From NCBI GenBank assembly GCA_029747585.1, contig JAPEVF010000016.1:134841-198840 (forward strand): a stretch of DNA of 64,000 nucleotides, in the 5' to 3' direction. The translations under genes and the position numbers were made by a program. This stretch comes from Pleurotus djamor. Its lineage: Eukaryota > Basidiomycota > Agaricomycetes > Agaricales > Pleurotaceae. Position 1 is the stretch's first letter. Each line of letters begins with the position of its first letter. Shown here one piece after another: positions 12,780 to 24,540 of this stretch. Below the pieces are notes generated by a model, which saw only the letters and a program-made list of their open reading frames with translations, did not search any database and was not told where the DNA came from.

Positions 12780-13961
12780 CTTGATGGCGGATTGAGGGTG
12801 TACAGACTCTCTTTATATATGGTAGTGACTTACTTCGCCATCTATCCCGCAGCTTGTGGAATGAATGACTTCGAGAAGCATGCCTAGAGGCAAGGCTGCG
12901 AGCAGGCTGCGCGAACTCTCTAACTCCTAATATCCTCCTGTTAGCGCACTCCTGTATCCCCTATTCTCGTTCCGCCAAGGATGACTAGGCCTAATCGTTG
13001 CCCACTTCGTTTGGCGCTTTCTAAGGATTGAGGATAGAAGCTGCTCAAAGCTTAGAAAGAGCGAGGTCTAGTAAGCAGAGAAGTCTCTCATTCAGAGGCG
13101 ATAACAGAGCTTCAATGTCGTTTACACTGCACACTTTCCGCAAAGATATTCACCTGAATGATTTTTCCGAGAAGATTTACATAAAGTATTAGCTAGTCTC
13201 TACGGCTCTGATATGTAGCTTGTGAGTGCTATACTATTATCATCTATTGGAGAGTGAGGTTCCAAATTACGGTTCATGAGGTAAATCCGTTCGTTGAAGT
13301 AATGAGTTTCAATGAGTTTCTGCTTGATCAAGTCAGGGTTTCGTATAGAGCGATGCCTTCAATCGAGGTACTATATCAGATGAGCATCAACGATGCGAAG
13401 CAACGTCTGGCCAAATGCAAGTTATGTCAACTCAGTCTGGATCTCCTAGCTCCTATCAGCACGTGAGATATGCGACCAAGCGAATCTCCAGCACTTTTTC
13501 TTAGCCACGTCTTCAACGCCGACCACGACCTGCTCGACGCTGCGCTCGCTGCCTCTGGTGGTGCAGGTGCAGTCTTTACAACCCCCTTCTCGCTGCTCCT
13601 TACGCTAAGGCCTTTAGGTCAAGACTCGAACCGCCGTCGCCTGCCTGGTGTTGTTGAGCTCGATAACGACCCTTGTGAATTACTCGGTGATTTCCTATCG
13701 ACAATACGACTGCATCGACACTGTTGCACTTCCCAGCGCTGCTAGACGATTCTGGGGCTTATTTGGGTTAACTCGGGCTTGATAGCATTGTCCCAAGTTC
13801 TTTGTTGGAATTTGCGGTATATTTTCGCATGTTAAGGCGATTTGAACCGTATTTTGGAGCTTGATATGTGCGTATGCAAGCTTCTACCTCGGAAATGCTG
13901 GCTCTGACGGCAAATACCCACCAGATTGCTTAATACTCATCGGTGCGACCGCCTGGCTGCG
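12780..13961. other. Divergent promoter region between exonuclease and zinc transporter
   Basis: About 1.2 kb between divergently transcribed genes. Short open frames at 13254-13466 and 13470-13745 carry no recognisable motif. Treated as 5' flanks of both genes. Confidence 0.45.
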
Positions 13962-16706
13962 ATGGAGGTTCGACCCACTCACCAAATACACCGACGGAAG
14001 TCGAGTCGCGATGCGGAGGAGGTGCTTGACTCTATGAGAGCCAGTTCGCCCGTTTCTTTTCCCGAGTCAGACGACGACGCGAATAGGTCAAGGGCAAACT
14101 CGTCGCCGACCCAACCTTTGCCTATCAATGGGCACTCACACCACCACGCCAGCGCGCCAACTCATCCACCTTCGGCGGGCCCATATCGCACCACATTTGT
14201 ACCGACCCGCGCCCCGTCGTTGCCCACGACCAATGGTCACACTACAAATAGCGCTTCGTTTCCTTACCGAGCTCCTGCATCTCCGCCAAATGGCATGCGA
14301 ACGTCTCCGACACACATGCGGGCGCTGTCGCAATCTCAAAGTCAGTCATACTTGCATTCCCTAAATCAACCATATGGCCAAACCCACTTGGCAAATGGTC
14401 ACGCTTCGTCCTCTCATTCGCGAACGAGATCAATATCTACGCCATTCTCTCCGCCAATATCTTCCCCGTTGGCGTCTTCGTTTCCTCCACAGTCTCAATC
14501 TCATCCGGCTCTTCCAATGTCTGCACCTCCGACAAAACAGACTTTTCCCAGCTTTTCGAGTTTCTCCGCGATGTCCACCTCTGAAACAGACGAAATACCA
14601 GCCCCCGTGCAAGCGCCATCATCTCCAAAACCAGGCTCGAGCCGTCGTCATACCCGACTACATTCGCGCAACTTGTCCGTGTTCTTTCCTAGGCCGGGGT
14701 CGCTGCCTACGAACTCAATTGCGGAGGATGGATCGCAGGAATTAGAGGTACAGGTCGATGATATAGAGGCGCCAGTTAGCACCATTCCAGCGGCAGGGTC
14801 CAGCATAAATTTCCCCAGCTCGCGTCAACCTCCAACACCACTTGGTGCTGGATTCACTTTCGGAGAACGCCCGCCTGACAATGGAGGGCTACCGGTCCCC
14901 TCTCCGATGTCCTCCCGCTCCAACTCTACAGGATCTCAATCGCACTCTCGAAGAGGACACCATCATAAACACTCCATGTCGCACAACTTCTTTTCGTTCC
15001 TCGAGCCAGGTGCGAATGGCATCGTAAGGTCAAACGAAGATGACCTACACACCCAACCGACACCGACACCTGTTTCCCCATGGAATCCTATCTCACCTTT
15101 TCCCAATTCCGCAGATGCCCACTCACATCACTCTCATTCACCTTCTCCCTCACCAAATCCAAGTGTGTTGTCCGACCTCCCGTCTCAGAACGGTGACGCA
15201 ACTCACCCATTTCCACCTGGTCACTCCCATCCACCACATCATTCGGTTGGTCTGACTGGGCTGGGGCCGAAGGTTGCTGGTGCAACACAGTTCCTGTTAG
15301 GCGCTTGGGTATGGGTTACTGGACAACAAATCGGTTCATTGTCATGCACGGGACTTGGATATTGGATCGTTTTCGACGCTTTTGGTGTGGGAATCGGCGT
15401 TTGGGCAGGGAAGAACCTGCGGTCAAGTTTTGAGCAGGCTGATGACAAGCAGAGAAAGCTGCGAATTCGACGACCATATGGGTACGTGGTCCTTGTCATT
15501 TCTTATTGTACCTTCTTCTCATTCGTTGTATACAGGAACGCCAGAGTGGAGACGCTGCTTATGTTTGCTCAGGCCGTGTATCTGATGTTTTCATCCGTCT
15601 ATGTTTGCAAAGAGACGGTGGAACATCTGCTTTTAAGCGCCGGTGCTGGTGCTGGTGTTGGAGGGGGCGTTGGTAGTGGTGGTCACTCAGATGGCCATCA
15701 CCATCACCATGGTGGTACAGACGAGGCCGGTGAATTCCTTGGGTGAGCTTTTTTCTGGCCTTTAGGGGTCATGTATCTCATCCACTTCTCAGCATCGAAT
15801 TCCCTATATTCCTTACGCTTACCGCTTTGTTTTCGTTATTCTACACTGCTGTCGCCTTTGGTAATCATGGAAAACTTCTCCGTGGTGAGTTGGACTAGCT
15901 GTGTGTCCCTAGCCTTTCTAATCAAGGCCGTTCGTTGCTCGTAGTCTCAGGGAACCGTATACCATCCGTCGGAACCCTCATCCGCCGATTCACTCGTTCG
16001 ATATCCAGAGCTACCTCCCGGTCTAGTAGTTATGCTTTCGACTACGAAGACCCTCCTACTTCCATTCTGGGAGACGTGCTGTCCAATCCTTATGTCGCTT
16101 CACCTCTTTTCTTTGCATTTTCTCTCCTTTGCATACCATATGGATTTGACGAGTAAGTCCTATGCGTCGCCTTCTACGCGCCCTCGTACTGATCCCATTT
16201 AGGTCGCAGCACCATCTTTGCGATTTGGTCCTCGCCTGCGTCATCACAGTTGTTACGTTCAACGTTGCATACCAGGCCTCTGTCGTTCTCGGGACCGTTT
16301 TGCTGCAGACGAGCCCTCCTAGAGGTTCCTCGGGAAGTAGCAAAATGGATTCGTTCCTTAGAGTCATCAAAGAGGTGAACTCGTTTTCTTCTTCCCTTGA
16401 CAACTTTTCGCTTATGCATCCTTTACTATCCAGATTGAGCGACACCCTCAAGTGGTTCATATGCCACCGCCACATATCTGGCAACTGACTCCCTCCGCCG
16501 CTACACCCGTCCTTTCTCAAGGCACATCTAACTCGGAATCGTTGGTAGTGACGCTCGAGCTACATGTCAAGGAGAACCTGGGTGATGATGATGTTCTACG
16601 GTTAACATCTTGGGCTTGGGACAAGTGTGTCACTTCTCTTCGTGGGAGAGGTGAAGATTCCAGGTCGAACGATGCCGATGTTACTGTTGGAGTCGTGCGA
16701 GGTTGA
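13962..16706 (+). CDS. Cation diffusion facilitator, Zrg17-like zinc transporter
   Basis: Membrane protein of the CDF family; fungal Zrg17 works with Msc2 to load zinc into the early secretory pathway. The first ATG is 13962 (MEVRPTHQIHRRKSSRD). The first 430 or so residues are disordered, rich in Ser, Pro and His (for example SRRGHHHKHSMSH). The membrane part follows: VAGATQFLLGAWVWVTGQQ, LGYWIVFDAFGVGIGVWAG, YGYVVLVISYCTFFSFVVY and VETLLMFAQAVYLMFSSVYV. Next comes a Gly/His-rich cytosolic loop (GGHSDGHHHHHGG) near 15660-15715, and further membrane segments FPIFLTLTALFSLFYTAVAF and SPLFFAFSLLCIPYGFDE. The C-terminal cytosolic domain (HIWQLTPSAATPV ... ESLVVTLELHVKENLG) ends at 16706. Introns fall near 15743-15793, 15883-15945, 16152-16202 and 16374-16434. 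Zrg17-type rather than Zrt/ZIP is inferred from the long N-terminus and overall layout. Confidence 0.8.
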
Positions 16707-16890
16707 TCGCGCTTTCGGCTTTTCGCTACGCAACGGACTCCCTCAATCATGGACTACGCTTTGTCTGGATTTACTTTTCTTCACTTGGGTTACACATCCT
16801 CTTACAACAATCGCATACTGAATCTGCCGCACGCTGTTATTCGTTATTTATGGCTATTTTACTCCTCGCGCAAGTCTTTATGTCCTCATC

Positions 16891-18563
16891 CTAGTCCTCG
16901 TCCTCATCATCAGTTTCGGGGCCATTATTAGGAAGATACTCGACGTTGACCCACACGACATTGAGTTGCCGTTTTGCAAAGTGCTCGTAAACTCCCCCAG
17001 AAACCGCCCCGCCCACGATTTGGATAGTCTCGATATGACGCGATTGCAGAAGGGCAGATAGCTTTCGATACTCAAGGATTTGTTCTCGAGGTTGATGACC
17101 ACAACTCGTGTGTCCGAGGCGTTGATCGCAGAGTACCAAGGTCTTGAGCTTTGGGAAAGGCAATTCTGTTGTGGCCTCCTTTGGCGGTTGCAATAGAGTG
17201 AGACGCGATAAAGCGGAAGGATCTTTCACGGTTAGACTTTCGACATTTTGAGCGTAGGGGATTAGAGAAGGCCACCAGTTCATGACTTCACCCAATGTGA
17301 GGCGGAGGTTCTGGTGATGAGAGAGGGCAATGATCCTGTGTAGACCGTGCCTCGTATATTGACTGTCAATTTCGGTTTGTCCGTATGTGGCGAACCCGGA
17401 TCGAGGAGGTTGATGCGGGTGTAGACCTCGCGCTCGGATATGGTCGTGAATTCGGTCGGGTTGATGTGGCATTTGCTGGGTGGTTCTGGATCAGCCAGGT
17501 AATTCCAAAGTCGATGGATGGGGGATAAGTCATCGGAAGCGGTGTCAGTCGCTTCGTGTTCGAACCAGAGAGATATACAAGCCGTCCTTGGGAGTGACAA
17601 GTAGTCGAGAACCTTAGATTGCGCTGTTGCAGAGCATCTCAACTCCAAAGACTTGAGGTGGAGCAATGCAAGGTGTGGATAGTGGATTGAAGTTGAGGAA
17701 GGAACTTCATAACCAAGTTTGCCTAGAGATACAACTTCGACGCGGGGCGTCTGTTGCAAGATTTCAAGAGTACGCATCACGGGCAAGCTAGGCCTGCCAT
17801 CACCGGTATGCATCGTGAGCATGGTCAAATGGGGGAGAGGCGGAAATTTCAATGGCGGCTGCAAGTTGCGGATGGACAATGTACCAAGGATAGGCATGTC
17901 GTCCCATAGATATGCGGCGGACCATTTTCAATGGGCGTATACTCGATCGCATGTACTAGACTCAGGAATTGAAGGAACGGCGCGGAGCTTTCACGGCGAG
18001 CTAGGAGTTTGGCTACTTCCAGAGTAAGACTATCCGTAGAAAGTTCAAGGCGGCGCAATGTTTTTGCCGCAATAACGTCCGCGAATAATTTCCATAGGTC
18101 TGGTTGATAATGAACGACATGCGCCTTGATATACAGTGGATAGAGCTTGGACCTCTCGAGCAAAATTTTGATGCCGTGAAGACCCGCGTGGTTGAAGTCG
18201 ATATATGACCACAGATATGGGACGGCTAGGCTGACCTGACGCCAATGTTGGCAAACGCAGGAGATTGCTACCCAGCCGGCCCCTTTGAACGGCTCAGACG
18301 ACGACGACGACGATGATGATGATGGTACAGAAAGTGATTGCAGAGAGTCGTCTCTCCTAAAGACGAATATTTGGGATAGGATTTCATCCGGGAGTTGAGA
18401 TATATAACTCAATGAGTTACGTTTCCTTTTAAGCGTAAGGAGTATCGATTCGTGTTCTTTGATTTGGAAGTCGAGGAGACTTTGTGAGGATTCTGGATTG
18501 AAAAGTGGCTAGATACTTTTTCAGAAAGCAGAAACTAAAGAGGAGAGACAGGTTCTTACCATG
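16891..18563 (-). pseudogene. F-box protein paralogue 1, broken by two frameshifts
   Basis: Paralogue of the intact F-box genes at 18695-20354 and 24541-26220. The coding start is an ATG-only exon at 18561-18563, then a 52-base intron (18509-18560), then PLFNPESSQSLLDFQIKEHE and the F-box core SYISQLPDEILSQIFVFRRD with CVCQHWRQVSLAVPYLWSYI. The frame is lost near 17905-17950, just before the part that should read YLWDDMPILGTLSI. It is lost again near 17300-17350, between GSLPSLI and NLRLTLGEVMNWWPSLIPYA. Outside these two points all family blocks are present, ending in the acidic tail GPETDDEDED. A poly-Ser run (9 Ser) sits just after the F-box. No N marks either break, so this may be a young pseudogene, but base-calling errors are possible given the sequence quality elsewhere. 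Confidence 0.7.
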
Positions 18564-18694
18564 GTGGTGGTGGTTTGCAAGAGGCTATGATTCAGCGCAC
18601 CAACGGCACTCAGAAGTGAGCGCTTCGCTGAGCCCCTATATTCAGGAGGTGGGAGTGTTGTACAATTTATTTCGTTGGATGTAAGTACAGGATC

Positions 18695-20354
18695 TCAGAG
18701 TCCGTCGTCAAGGTGGTCATAATCGCGATCTACTTCTACACTGTCGCCGTCATCACCGCTCCCATATTCAGACTCGGATTCTTCTTCCTCGTCCGAACAG
18801 TCCATTCCATCGGTTTCATAGTAATCAAAACCACGACTGAACCTGAACTCGGTGTCCTCCCATTGGATATTCATATTCCGTCTTGTAAAGTGATTCTTCT
18901 TTATATAGCTGGCCGATCCACCAGTGAATTTCACCGTATCTATTTTCCGTACTCGCAATAGTGCAGATAATTTTCGATGTTCGGTGCACCCATAATGGCA
19001 AAGATGGTAATTCGACAGAATTATAGTCTTCAGCATGGGAAGTGGCAGCTCTTCATCATCGTCTATCCTCTTAGGCGGTCGAAGGACCTTCAAAAAGCGC
19101 AAACGGCAGTCCTCTAGAGTAAGCATTTCGACGGTTTTGGCGTATGGAGTGAGTCCGGACCAACTATCGGCCTCCAATCTTCTCAAAGTGATATTAGAGA
19201 TCCCTTGGATCAGCGGTAAAAACGATGCGATGGGCAATGGATGTTCGATTGTCACCGTTGGGTATCGAGGCGAGCGCGAGGGGTTGGATAGTTTTATAGT
19301 AAAATTTCCACAGACGCTTGAAATCTCAACTTGATCGTTTTGGCCAACAGACGAGGCGAGCAACGACCAAGTTCGATGGATTGGGGATATGTCCATGGAA
19401 TCCGGGTTTTCAGGGCGGGATCCATACGAGAGGGCGACACAGGCGGTGCTTGGGAACGAAAGGTAATTGAGCATGATGGACTGCTCGAGCTGCTCAAGCC
19501 TGAGATTCAACAAACGGAGGTCTGGGAGGTTTACATGCGGAAAACTTTGGGGTGACGTGGGTGAACGGTCGCCGGTGATTTTGTTCAGGAAGGCAACCAT
19601 CAAGCAAGGTGTTTGTTGAAGTATTTGGAGAGTGCGAGACACTGTTAACGTGCCGTGAATATGGTCATCGATTGTGAGCCCCGTAAGCAATGGTAGGCGT
19701 GGAACTTGACTTGTCATACGCAGAAAACGGATGGTTAGGGTGTGCAAGCGTGGCATATCTTGCCACAAAAAGTCTGGGGTTTCGTCTTCCTCGTCGTTGA
19801 AAGGGTTACAAGAGATCTGGAGCTCCTTGAGAGATGGCGCACTAGCTTCACGACGATGCTTGAGGAGGTGAGATACACCACCGCAGTCGGTTGATAAGTC
19901 AAGCCGTCGCAGGGTTCTAGTCGCAATCATTTCTATGAAGAGTTTCTGGAGTCTTGAACCCGCAGGCTTGAGATCAGCCCTTACGGACAGAGGATACGCC
20001 TTCGACCTTTTGAGCAACACTTCAACACGCTCGGGGTTGCTAAAGTCGATCTCGGACCACAAATAAGGTGTGTCGAAGCTGACTTGACGCCAGCGACGAC
20101 AAACACGAGTGAAAGGCATCCAGACGTCTTTCTTCAATGCCGCGAAACACTCGTCTCTCCTAAAGATAAAGATCATTGAGAGTATTTCGTCTGGAATCTG
20201 CGAGATATGACAGTGACGGCTGAAGACAGACGCGTGGGCATCATGTTCTTGGTATTGCCTGCTGATACCAGGGCGTTGAGGTCCATCAGGATGTTTTAGC
20301 TGCTGGTTTGGCTTTTAGAGAGCTCGAACCACATAGAAATTTATGTTTTACCAT
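18695..20354 (-). CDS. F-box protein paralogue 2 (intact)
   Basis: Likely substrate-recognition subunit of an SCF ubiquitin ligase. The open frame extends upstream of the obvious F-box through QLKHPDGPQRPGISRQYQEH to an acceptor at 20303. Before that, 20352-20354 is an ATG followed at once by GTAAAACAT, so the first coding exon is the start codon alone and the intron is 20303-20351. The total is about 536 residues. The F-box at about residues 30-80 reads ISQIPDEILSMIFIFRRDEC with FTRVCRRWRQVSFDTPYLW. The remainder is a degenerate leucine-rich repeat-like region (LLTGLTIDDHIHGTLTVSRT, LPDLRLLNLRLEQLEQ), as in many Agaricomycete F-box proteins. The C-terminus is strongly acidic (DEEEESESEYGSGDDGD). 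It is close to the gene at 24541, including upstream sequence. Targets are unknown. Confidence 0.85.
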
Positions 20355-20440
20355 TCGGTGGACCGTTCTTGGTGGTGGTGGATCGGTGGAGAGTTTCCTA
20401 CCTCGACCCTGAGCCACTTTGGTGAATGACCACATGACCA
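20355..20440 (-). repeat. Promoter-proximal block shared with F-box 3
   Basis: Read on the minus strand, this carries ATCCACCACCACCAAGAACG directly before the ATG and AGTGGCTCAGGGTCG further upstream. Both blocks occur in the same order before the ATG at 24541. The duplication that made these paralogues therefore included the proximal promoter and leader. Confidence 0.7.
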
Positions 20441-20859
20441 TGGTGAGCTCCTATGCAGGCTCCTAATAAATTCCTATGAAAATGTTCCATCTCAAAGAGA
20501 CGTCTCTCCAGCCCTGTTTCCCGAGAACATGGATGCGATACGCCGGAGAATCGCTCAACACAGAAGATTGGCGAAGTCTTAGATCTCAGAAGATGGTCTT
20601 GGAAGGCCTTCCAAGGATCAACGTTCCCCAATGCAACAGAGATGGATGACGTAGGAACTGTTAAAGGGATAATACGCTTGGGAGCCTACTATTAGGTATT
20701 ACTATTCCACAGTAGGTATGAATGATATCTGGGATGCGATGCGAGATGTGAGAACAATATAAAAAGGGGGAAAGTCCAATGAGTGTGCCGATAAAGCAAG
20801 GAGAGATCGTCATGTCATGAATCGAGAGCAAAAGCAAAAATGCCACAGAAAATATAAAC
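20355..20859. other. Upstream flank of F-box 2 and 3' flank of the disordered-protein gene
   Basis: The first 100 bases match the upstream region of the F-box gene at 24541 (see the repeat entry). No other feature is supported. Confidence 0.45.
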
Positions 20860-22287
20860 TTAAACGAGGGATAACTGACTATGCCTTTGGTATCCTCCAC
20901 CAATATGGGAAGAGGAACCACCATTGTGGGCTGGAGGCCAGGATGACGCCAAGGTGCTTCTCTGCCTTGGTTCATCGTAGTAGGGGTCAGAGGGGAAGGT
21001 AGGCATGGACCGACTTCGTAGAACCCTATCACTGAAGAAGGACTTGACGGTATGTGATGCTCGGCGTATACGTTTCTACCCGAAAAATGAGTAAGAGGGG
21101 GTAGGAGGAAGGAAGTTGAAAACATACGGAGAAGCTGGACCTCCAAGACTTCTTATCCTCGCCCACGAACGCCCTTTCCCTCTCCCTACTCATATTCAGC
21201 TCCCTATCCCTCTCCCTTTCAGCTTCCCAGAACTCCTCTTCAGGCGTTCGCCTCCTTCCCCTCCCTCTACTCGGAACGGTCTCCACATACGAGTCCCTCC
21301 CACCATCATCGCCCGTGACATCACCCGCCACAAACCTAACACCGTGTCTCGGTAGGTTCTGCTCCGAAGCAAACCTCACGGGTTGCCTATGGCCGCTGAC
21401 GCTGTGATTCAGTTCGTCAAGTCGAGCATCAGAAGGGTAATGAATGGGATTCTTACTCGTCTTCGTGATGACCACTGCGATCATGATCGGGGTGTCGCGT
21501 GGTCCCCGTGTGAGAAGTTGATCGGCCAGTGCGGGATAACGAAGGGGGTTCAATGTGGGTTGTTGACGAAGAAGCATCAGGCGGTTCATATGTCGTCCGT
21601 GTGCGCAGTATCGTCCGTCGACTAGGACCATTATGGCGTTTACTCGATGTTGGCGGAGCAAGATGGGTTGACGAACTCCCTGCACCATCATAATGACCAT
21701 CACTTTTACTCTTCTTCTTGCCTTCTTCGACGTGACGGCGACTTTTACTGCGCGATGCCGAGCTGGAGTTTGATGTGGTGAAAGAAGCAGTGTGGGAAGG
21801 GGGACTCGAGGCGTCGTCTTCGTCGTCAAAGGTTAAGTGGGAAGTGTATGTGGCGCCATATGGATGAGGGGGTTCGTACCGATTCTGAGCCCCTTCGTTG
21901 AAAGCCGACTTTTTCAACGGCGAGGCTAGCGGTATGGAATCGATGGAAAGTGACTGGGGGGAAACAAAGACATTAGTACTCCCTTGTCAAAAGGGATAGA
22001 AGAAAGAGACGCACGGGTCCAAAACTCTTTAGATGACCGTATGGATCTCGACCGCGATGTCCTTTCTTCTGGGCGACATGCCGACTCGAGTAGGGGTAGT
22101 TCTCGTCGTTGTATACAGGGTTTACGGAGTAGACCGAGTCTGTGGGCACGTCCTAAAGGAGGATACAATGTTCATCCTTTCGTCACGCCCGAAGAATCGC
22201 GCTCCACCCCACGTTCCATGGGAAATGTGAAAAACTCACCTCGCTAGCGTACATGTAACTCGCCGGATTACTATAGGGGTGGTTCAT
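20860..22287 (-). CDS. Disordered Ser/His/Arg-rich protein of unknown function
   Basis: Reconstructed from exons in one consistent frame. It starts MNHPYSNPASYMYASE at 22287, then DSVYSVNPVYNDENYPYSSR and DPYGHLKSFGP. Next comes SLSIDSIPLASPLKKSAFNE with HPYGATYTSHLTFDDEDDAS, then a long Ser/Arg/Lys region (about 21453-21830). After an intron opening GTAAGAAT the frame resumes VSGHRQPVRFASEQNLPRHG, then RGRGRRRTPEEEFWEAERE and DKKSWRSSFS. A 51-base intron ending GGGTAG leads to KRIRRASHTVKSFFSDRVL and the end GGGYQRHSQLSLV at 20860. No known domain is seen; composition suggests an intrinsically disordered, possibly phosphorylated protein. Splicing is inferred from frame continuity alone, and the true start could lie further upstream. 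Confidence 0.6.
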
Positions 22288-22862
22288 CGTCACTCCCCGC
22301 CAACGTCCTCCTCGACACTCCGAGCAACCACCACGGCGAAGGGGGGGAAACTGAACAAGCGGCAGGGNAAAAAAACGTCGGTTCGCTAGCAACGTCAACT
22401 ACGCTAGGTACCTATACAGCTCGTTGCAAGCAGGGTCGAAGGATCAGATTTGGAATTTGGTTATAGGGTGCGAGGGTTGCAACGTTGAGGTCTAGAGTGT
22501 GCAGGCGGTCGTCGTCTTGCGAACGTGGGCGGAACCGAGCGGGCGGTCGTTCTCGGTACTCGTGGATCGTGGATCGTGGTTTGCAGGTGTGCGTCTCACG
22601 AGGAAGGTTTACGATATGACATACAAGCTTCAGGAAATACAAAGGAACATGAAAGGGAGTTCGAGGGGGAAGAAAAGGAAGGATAACAGGACCCATGCAT
22701 CACGGGCCCCAGTGATGCGATGCGGTGGGTGCCCGTGAGATTGCGAGCTCGAGCCTTTTTGTTTTTCATCATGATGGCGCAGAGAAACCCTTCGTTTCGA
22801 AAAATAGTTTGATGAGCGTTGGAGATAAGATAAGATGAAAGAAACCGACATTACCCCGGCCA
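22288..22862. other. Spacer upstream of the disordered-protein gene
   Basis: Probable promoter and 5' leader of the gene ending at 22287, and 3' flank of the acetyltransferase gene. An N lies at 22369. A 94-codon open frame on the minus strand (22412-22696) shows no motif and is not called. Confidence 0.4.
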
Positions 22863-23507
22863 TCATATCCTCAGCGCCTTGCTGAGGAGAACCTTTCCCT
22901 TCATTTCCCGTTCAACATTCCAGTTTCTCGCCTGCAGCCAAGCCCACATCGCTGGGAATTTTGACGGCATCGTGCATACGGTGAGCATGACCGTTCTCCA
23001 CTCTTCTGTCAGCGGCGAGTTCCCAGTCGTCTCCATCCTCGCGACCCCGGTGCATACGCCATCCCTGATATCGCCTCGGACCTCTGCCTCGACCCGAGCC
23101 ACCATCTCAGCTAGTAATCCCTTGTTCCGCTCTCCCGGTGACACCCCCGCGATCCAAATATGTGCGCTTTCCAAAACGCCGCCTTGTAACGGCGATTCGT
23201 CATGCCGGCGCGGGTGAACAAACACAAAGGCCACAGCTCGCATCACCTTTTCAAACGATGTAGGCTCGACGTGTGTGCGAGATATGTAGACGATGTGGGC
23301 CCCTGGCATGGACAGTCTCCTCAGCCATTCATCGGCCGAGGCGTAGTGACTACCGTATGCGGTCCCTGGGGTATCAGCAAAGATGGTTTGGGAGAGACGA
23401 ACGATCTGTGCAACCTTCGAATCTCGCTCCCGATCCTCGTAGCGTAGGACGTGGATGAAGTATTCATCATAGTGTCCCATATAGTCGTGTTGCTGAGGAG
23501 CGGCCAT
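22863..23507 (-). CDS. GNAT-like N-acetyltransferase, intronless
   Basis: Single-exon protein of 214 residues from MAAPQQHDYMGHYDEYFIHV. The central part has beta strand-loop-helix features of the GNAT fold: AVAFVFVHPRR, then AHIWIAGVSPGERNKGLL followed by AEMVARVEAEVRG. The latter resembles motif A, where the pyrophosphate of acetyl-CoA binds (consensus Q/R-x-x-G-x-G/A); here it is R-N-K-G-L-L, a weak match. The N-terminal IVRLSQTIFADTPGTAYGSH resembles the substrate-side helices of fungal GNAT homologues. The substrate is unknown. Start choice is clear because the frame has no earlier ATG. Confidence 0.6.
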   Translation of the reverse strand: MAAPQQHDYMGHYDEYFIHVLRYEDRERDSKVAQIVRLSQTIFADTPGTAYGSHYASADEWLRRLSMPGAHIVYISRTHVEPTSFEKVMRAVAFVFVHPRRHDESPLQGGVLESAHIWIAGVSPGERNKGLLAEMVARVEAEVRGDIRDGVCTGVARMETTGNSPLTEEWRTVMLTVCTMPSKFPAMWAWLQARNWNVEREMKGKVLLSKALRI

Positions 23508-24540
23508 CTATGTTGGGAGCGAGCTGGATATTGTCTGAGAGTTAGTAAGAGAAGTTGTCCAAGACGAAGTGACTTCTCCATTTATAGCGCTGACTACATA
23601 GATGACGAGGAATGACACACGCAAATGGTCCGTCCACGACGGAATGACAGAGACACTGCACAAACAGGGTGGGGTTTCGACGGACATAGACTGTTCTAAA
23701 TTCGAGAACAAGGGCATCCTTGCAGCCGTGGTCCGTGGAAGCCTGCCGCAGTCAGCAGCAGTAACCTGTCAGCGTCAGAATGGAGTCAATAACAGCAAGA
23801 GAGCACAAGCTCACCAAGCATGAGGGTGGCTTCGAATCAGCCGTTGTGGGTACCTATGCTTAGCAATGATACCGGGCTTGTCGAGCGAATGGATCCATTA
23901 CCGCGAGGTGTGAAGTGATTTATGGAAACTTCCAATGTACTCTTCCCTCTTCTCAGGATGCATTGACGCCTCTCATACTTGGCGTGCGCGTCGAAGCTGG
24001 CCATAGAGGAGCTCCCAGCATCGGACATATATGGTAACTTCAATGAATGAGCGTTTGAACCTTCGGTGATCAAGATAGACGCGTTTCCTCTGCGGAATAT
24101 GACCGCACACGCCGTCTGCGAGTAGGAAATTACGTCACAAAGCATCTTCGGTTAGTATACTTAATAATACAAAAAGTCCAGTACCAAACTTTTGCTCACC
24201 CACCGAAATTCATCGCATATTCAAACGCATATGAATGGCATTTTCTTGTCAGAATCCTTGAGTGGTCGGATGTATTGCTTTAATGTTTGCCTGATTCTCA
24301 GATGACCGCCATGATAGGTGGTTTCCATAGACAGAGCGTTATACAGGTTTGATTTGCAGGGTTCGAGGAGGAGGAGGATGGTCAAGGTGCAACTGATGGA
24401 AGATCACGTCTGCGCGACTGAGGCCCCTACTCTAGAGCGCGGTCACATGTCACCGAGACGCGGTCCACCAGTGGCTCAGGGTCGTCGAGGTTTTGAATTC
24501 CCCCTCCGCCAATCCACCACCACCAAGAACGACCCACCTA
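23508..24540. other. Divergent flank between acetyltransferase and F-box 3
   Basis: No supportable gene. A 102-codon open frame on the minus strand (23837-24145) lacks motifs. The right end contains the leader and promoter block duplicated in front of F-box 2. Confidence 0.4.
24430..24540 (+). repeat. Promoter-proximal block shared with F-box 2
   Basis: Contains AGTGGCTCAGGGTCG and, directly before the ATG, ATCCACCACCACCAAGAACG, in the same order and spacing range as upstream of the ATG at 20354. Confidence 0.7.

Noticed and set aside
13610..13640. tRNA T-arm-like GGTTCGAGTC on the minus strand
   Set aside because: The flanking bases do not form the T stem and there is no acceptor stem or D arm around it.
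23837..24145. 102-codon minus-strand open frame
   Set aside because: No domain, no paralogue in the window and no splice continuation.
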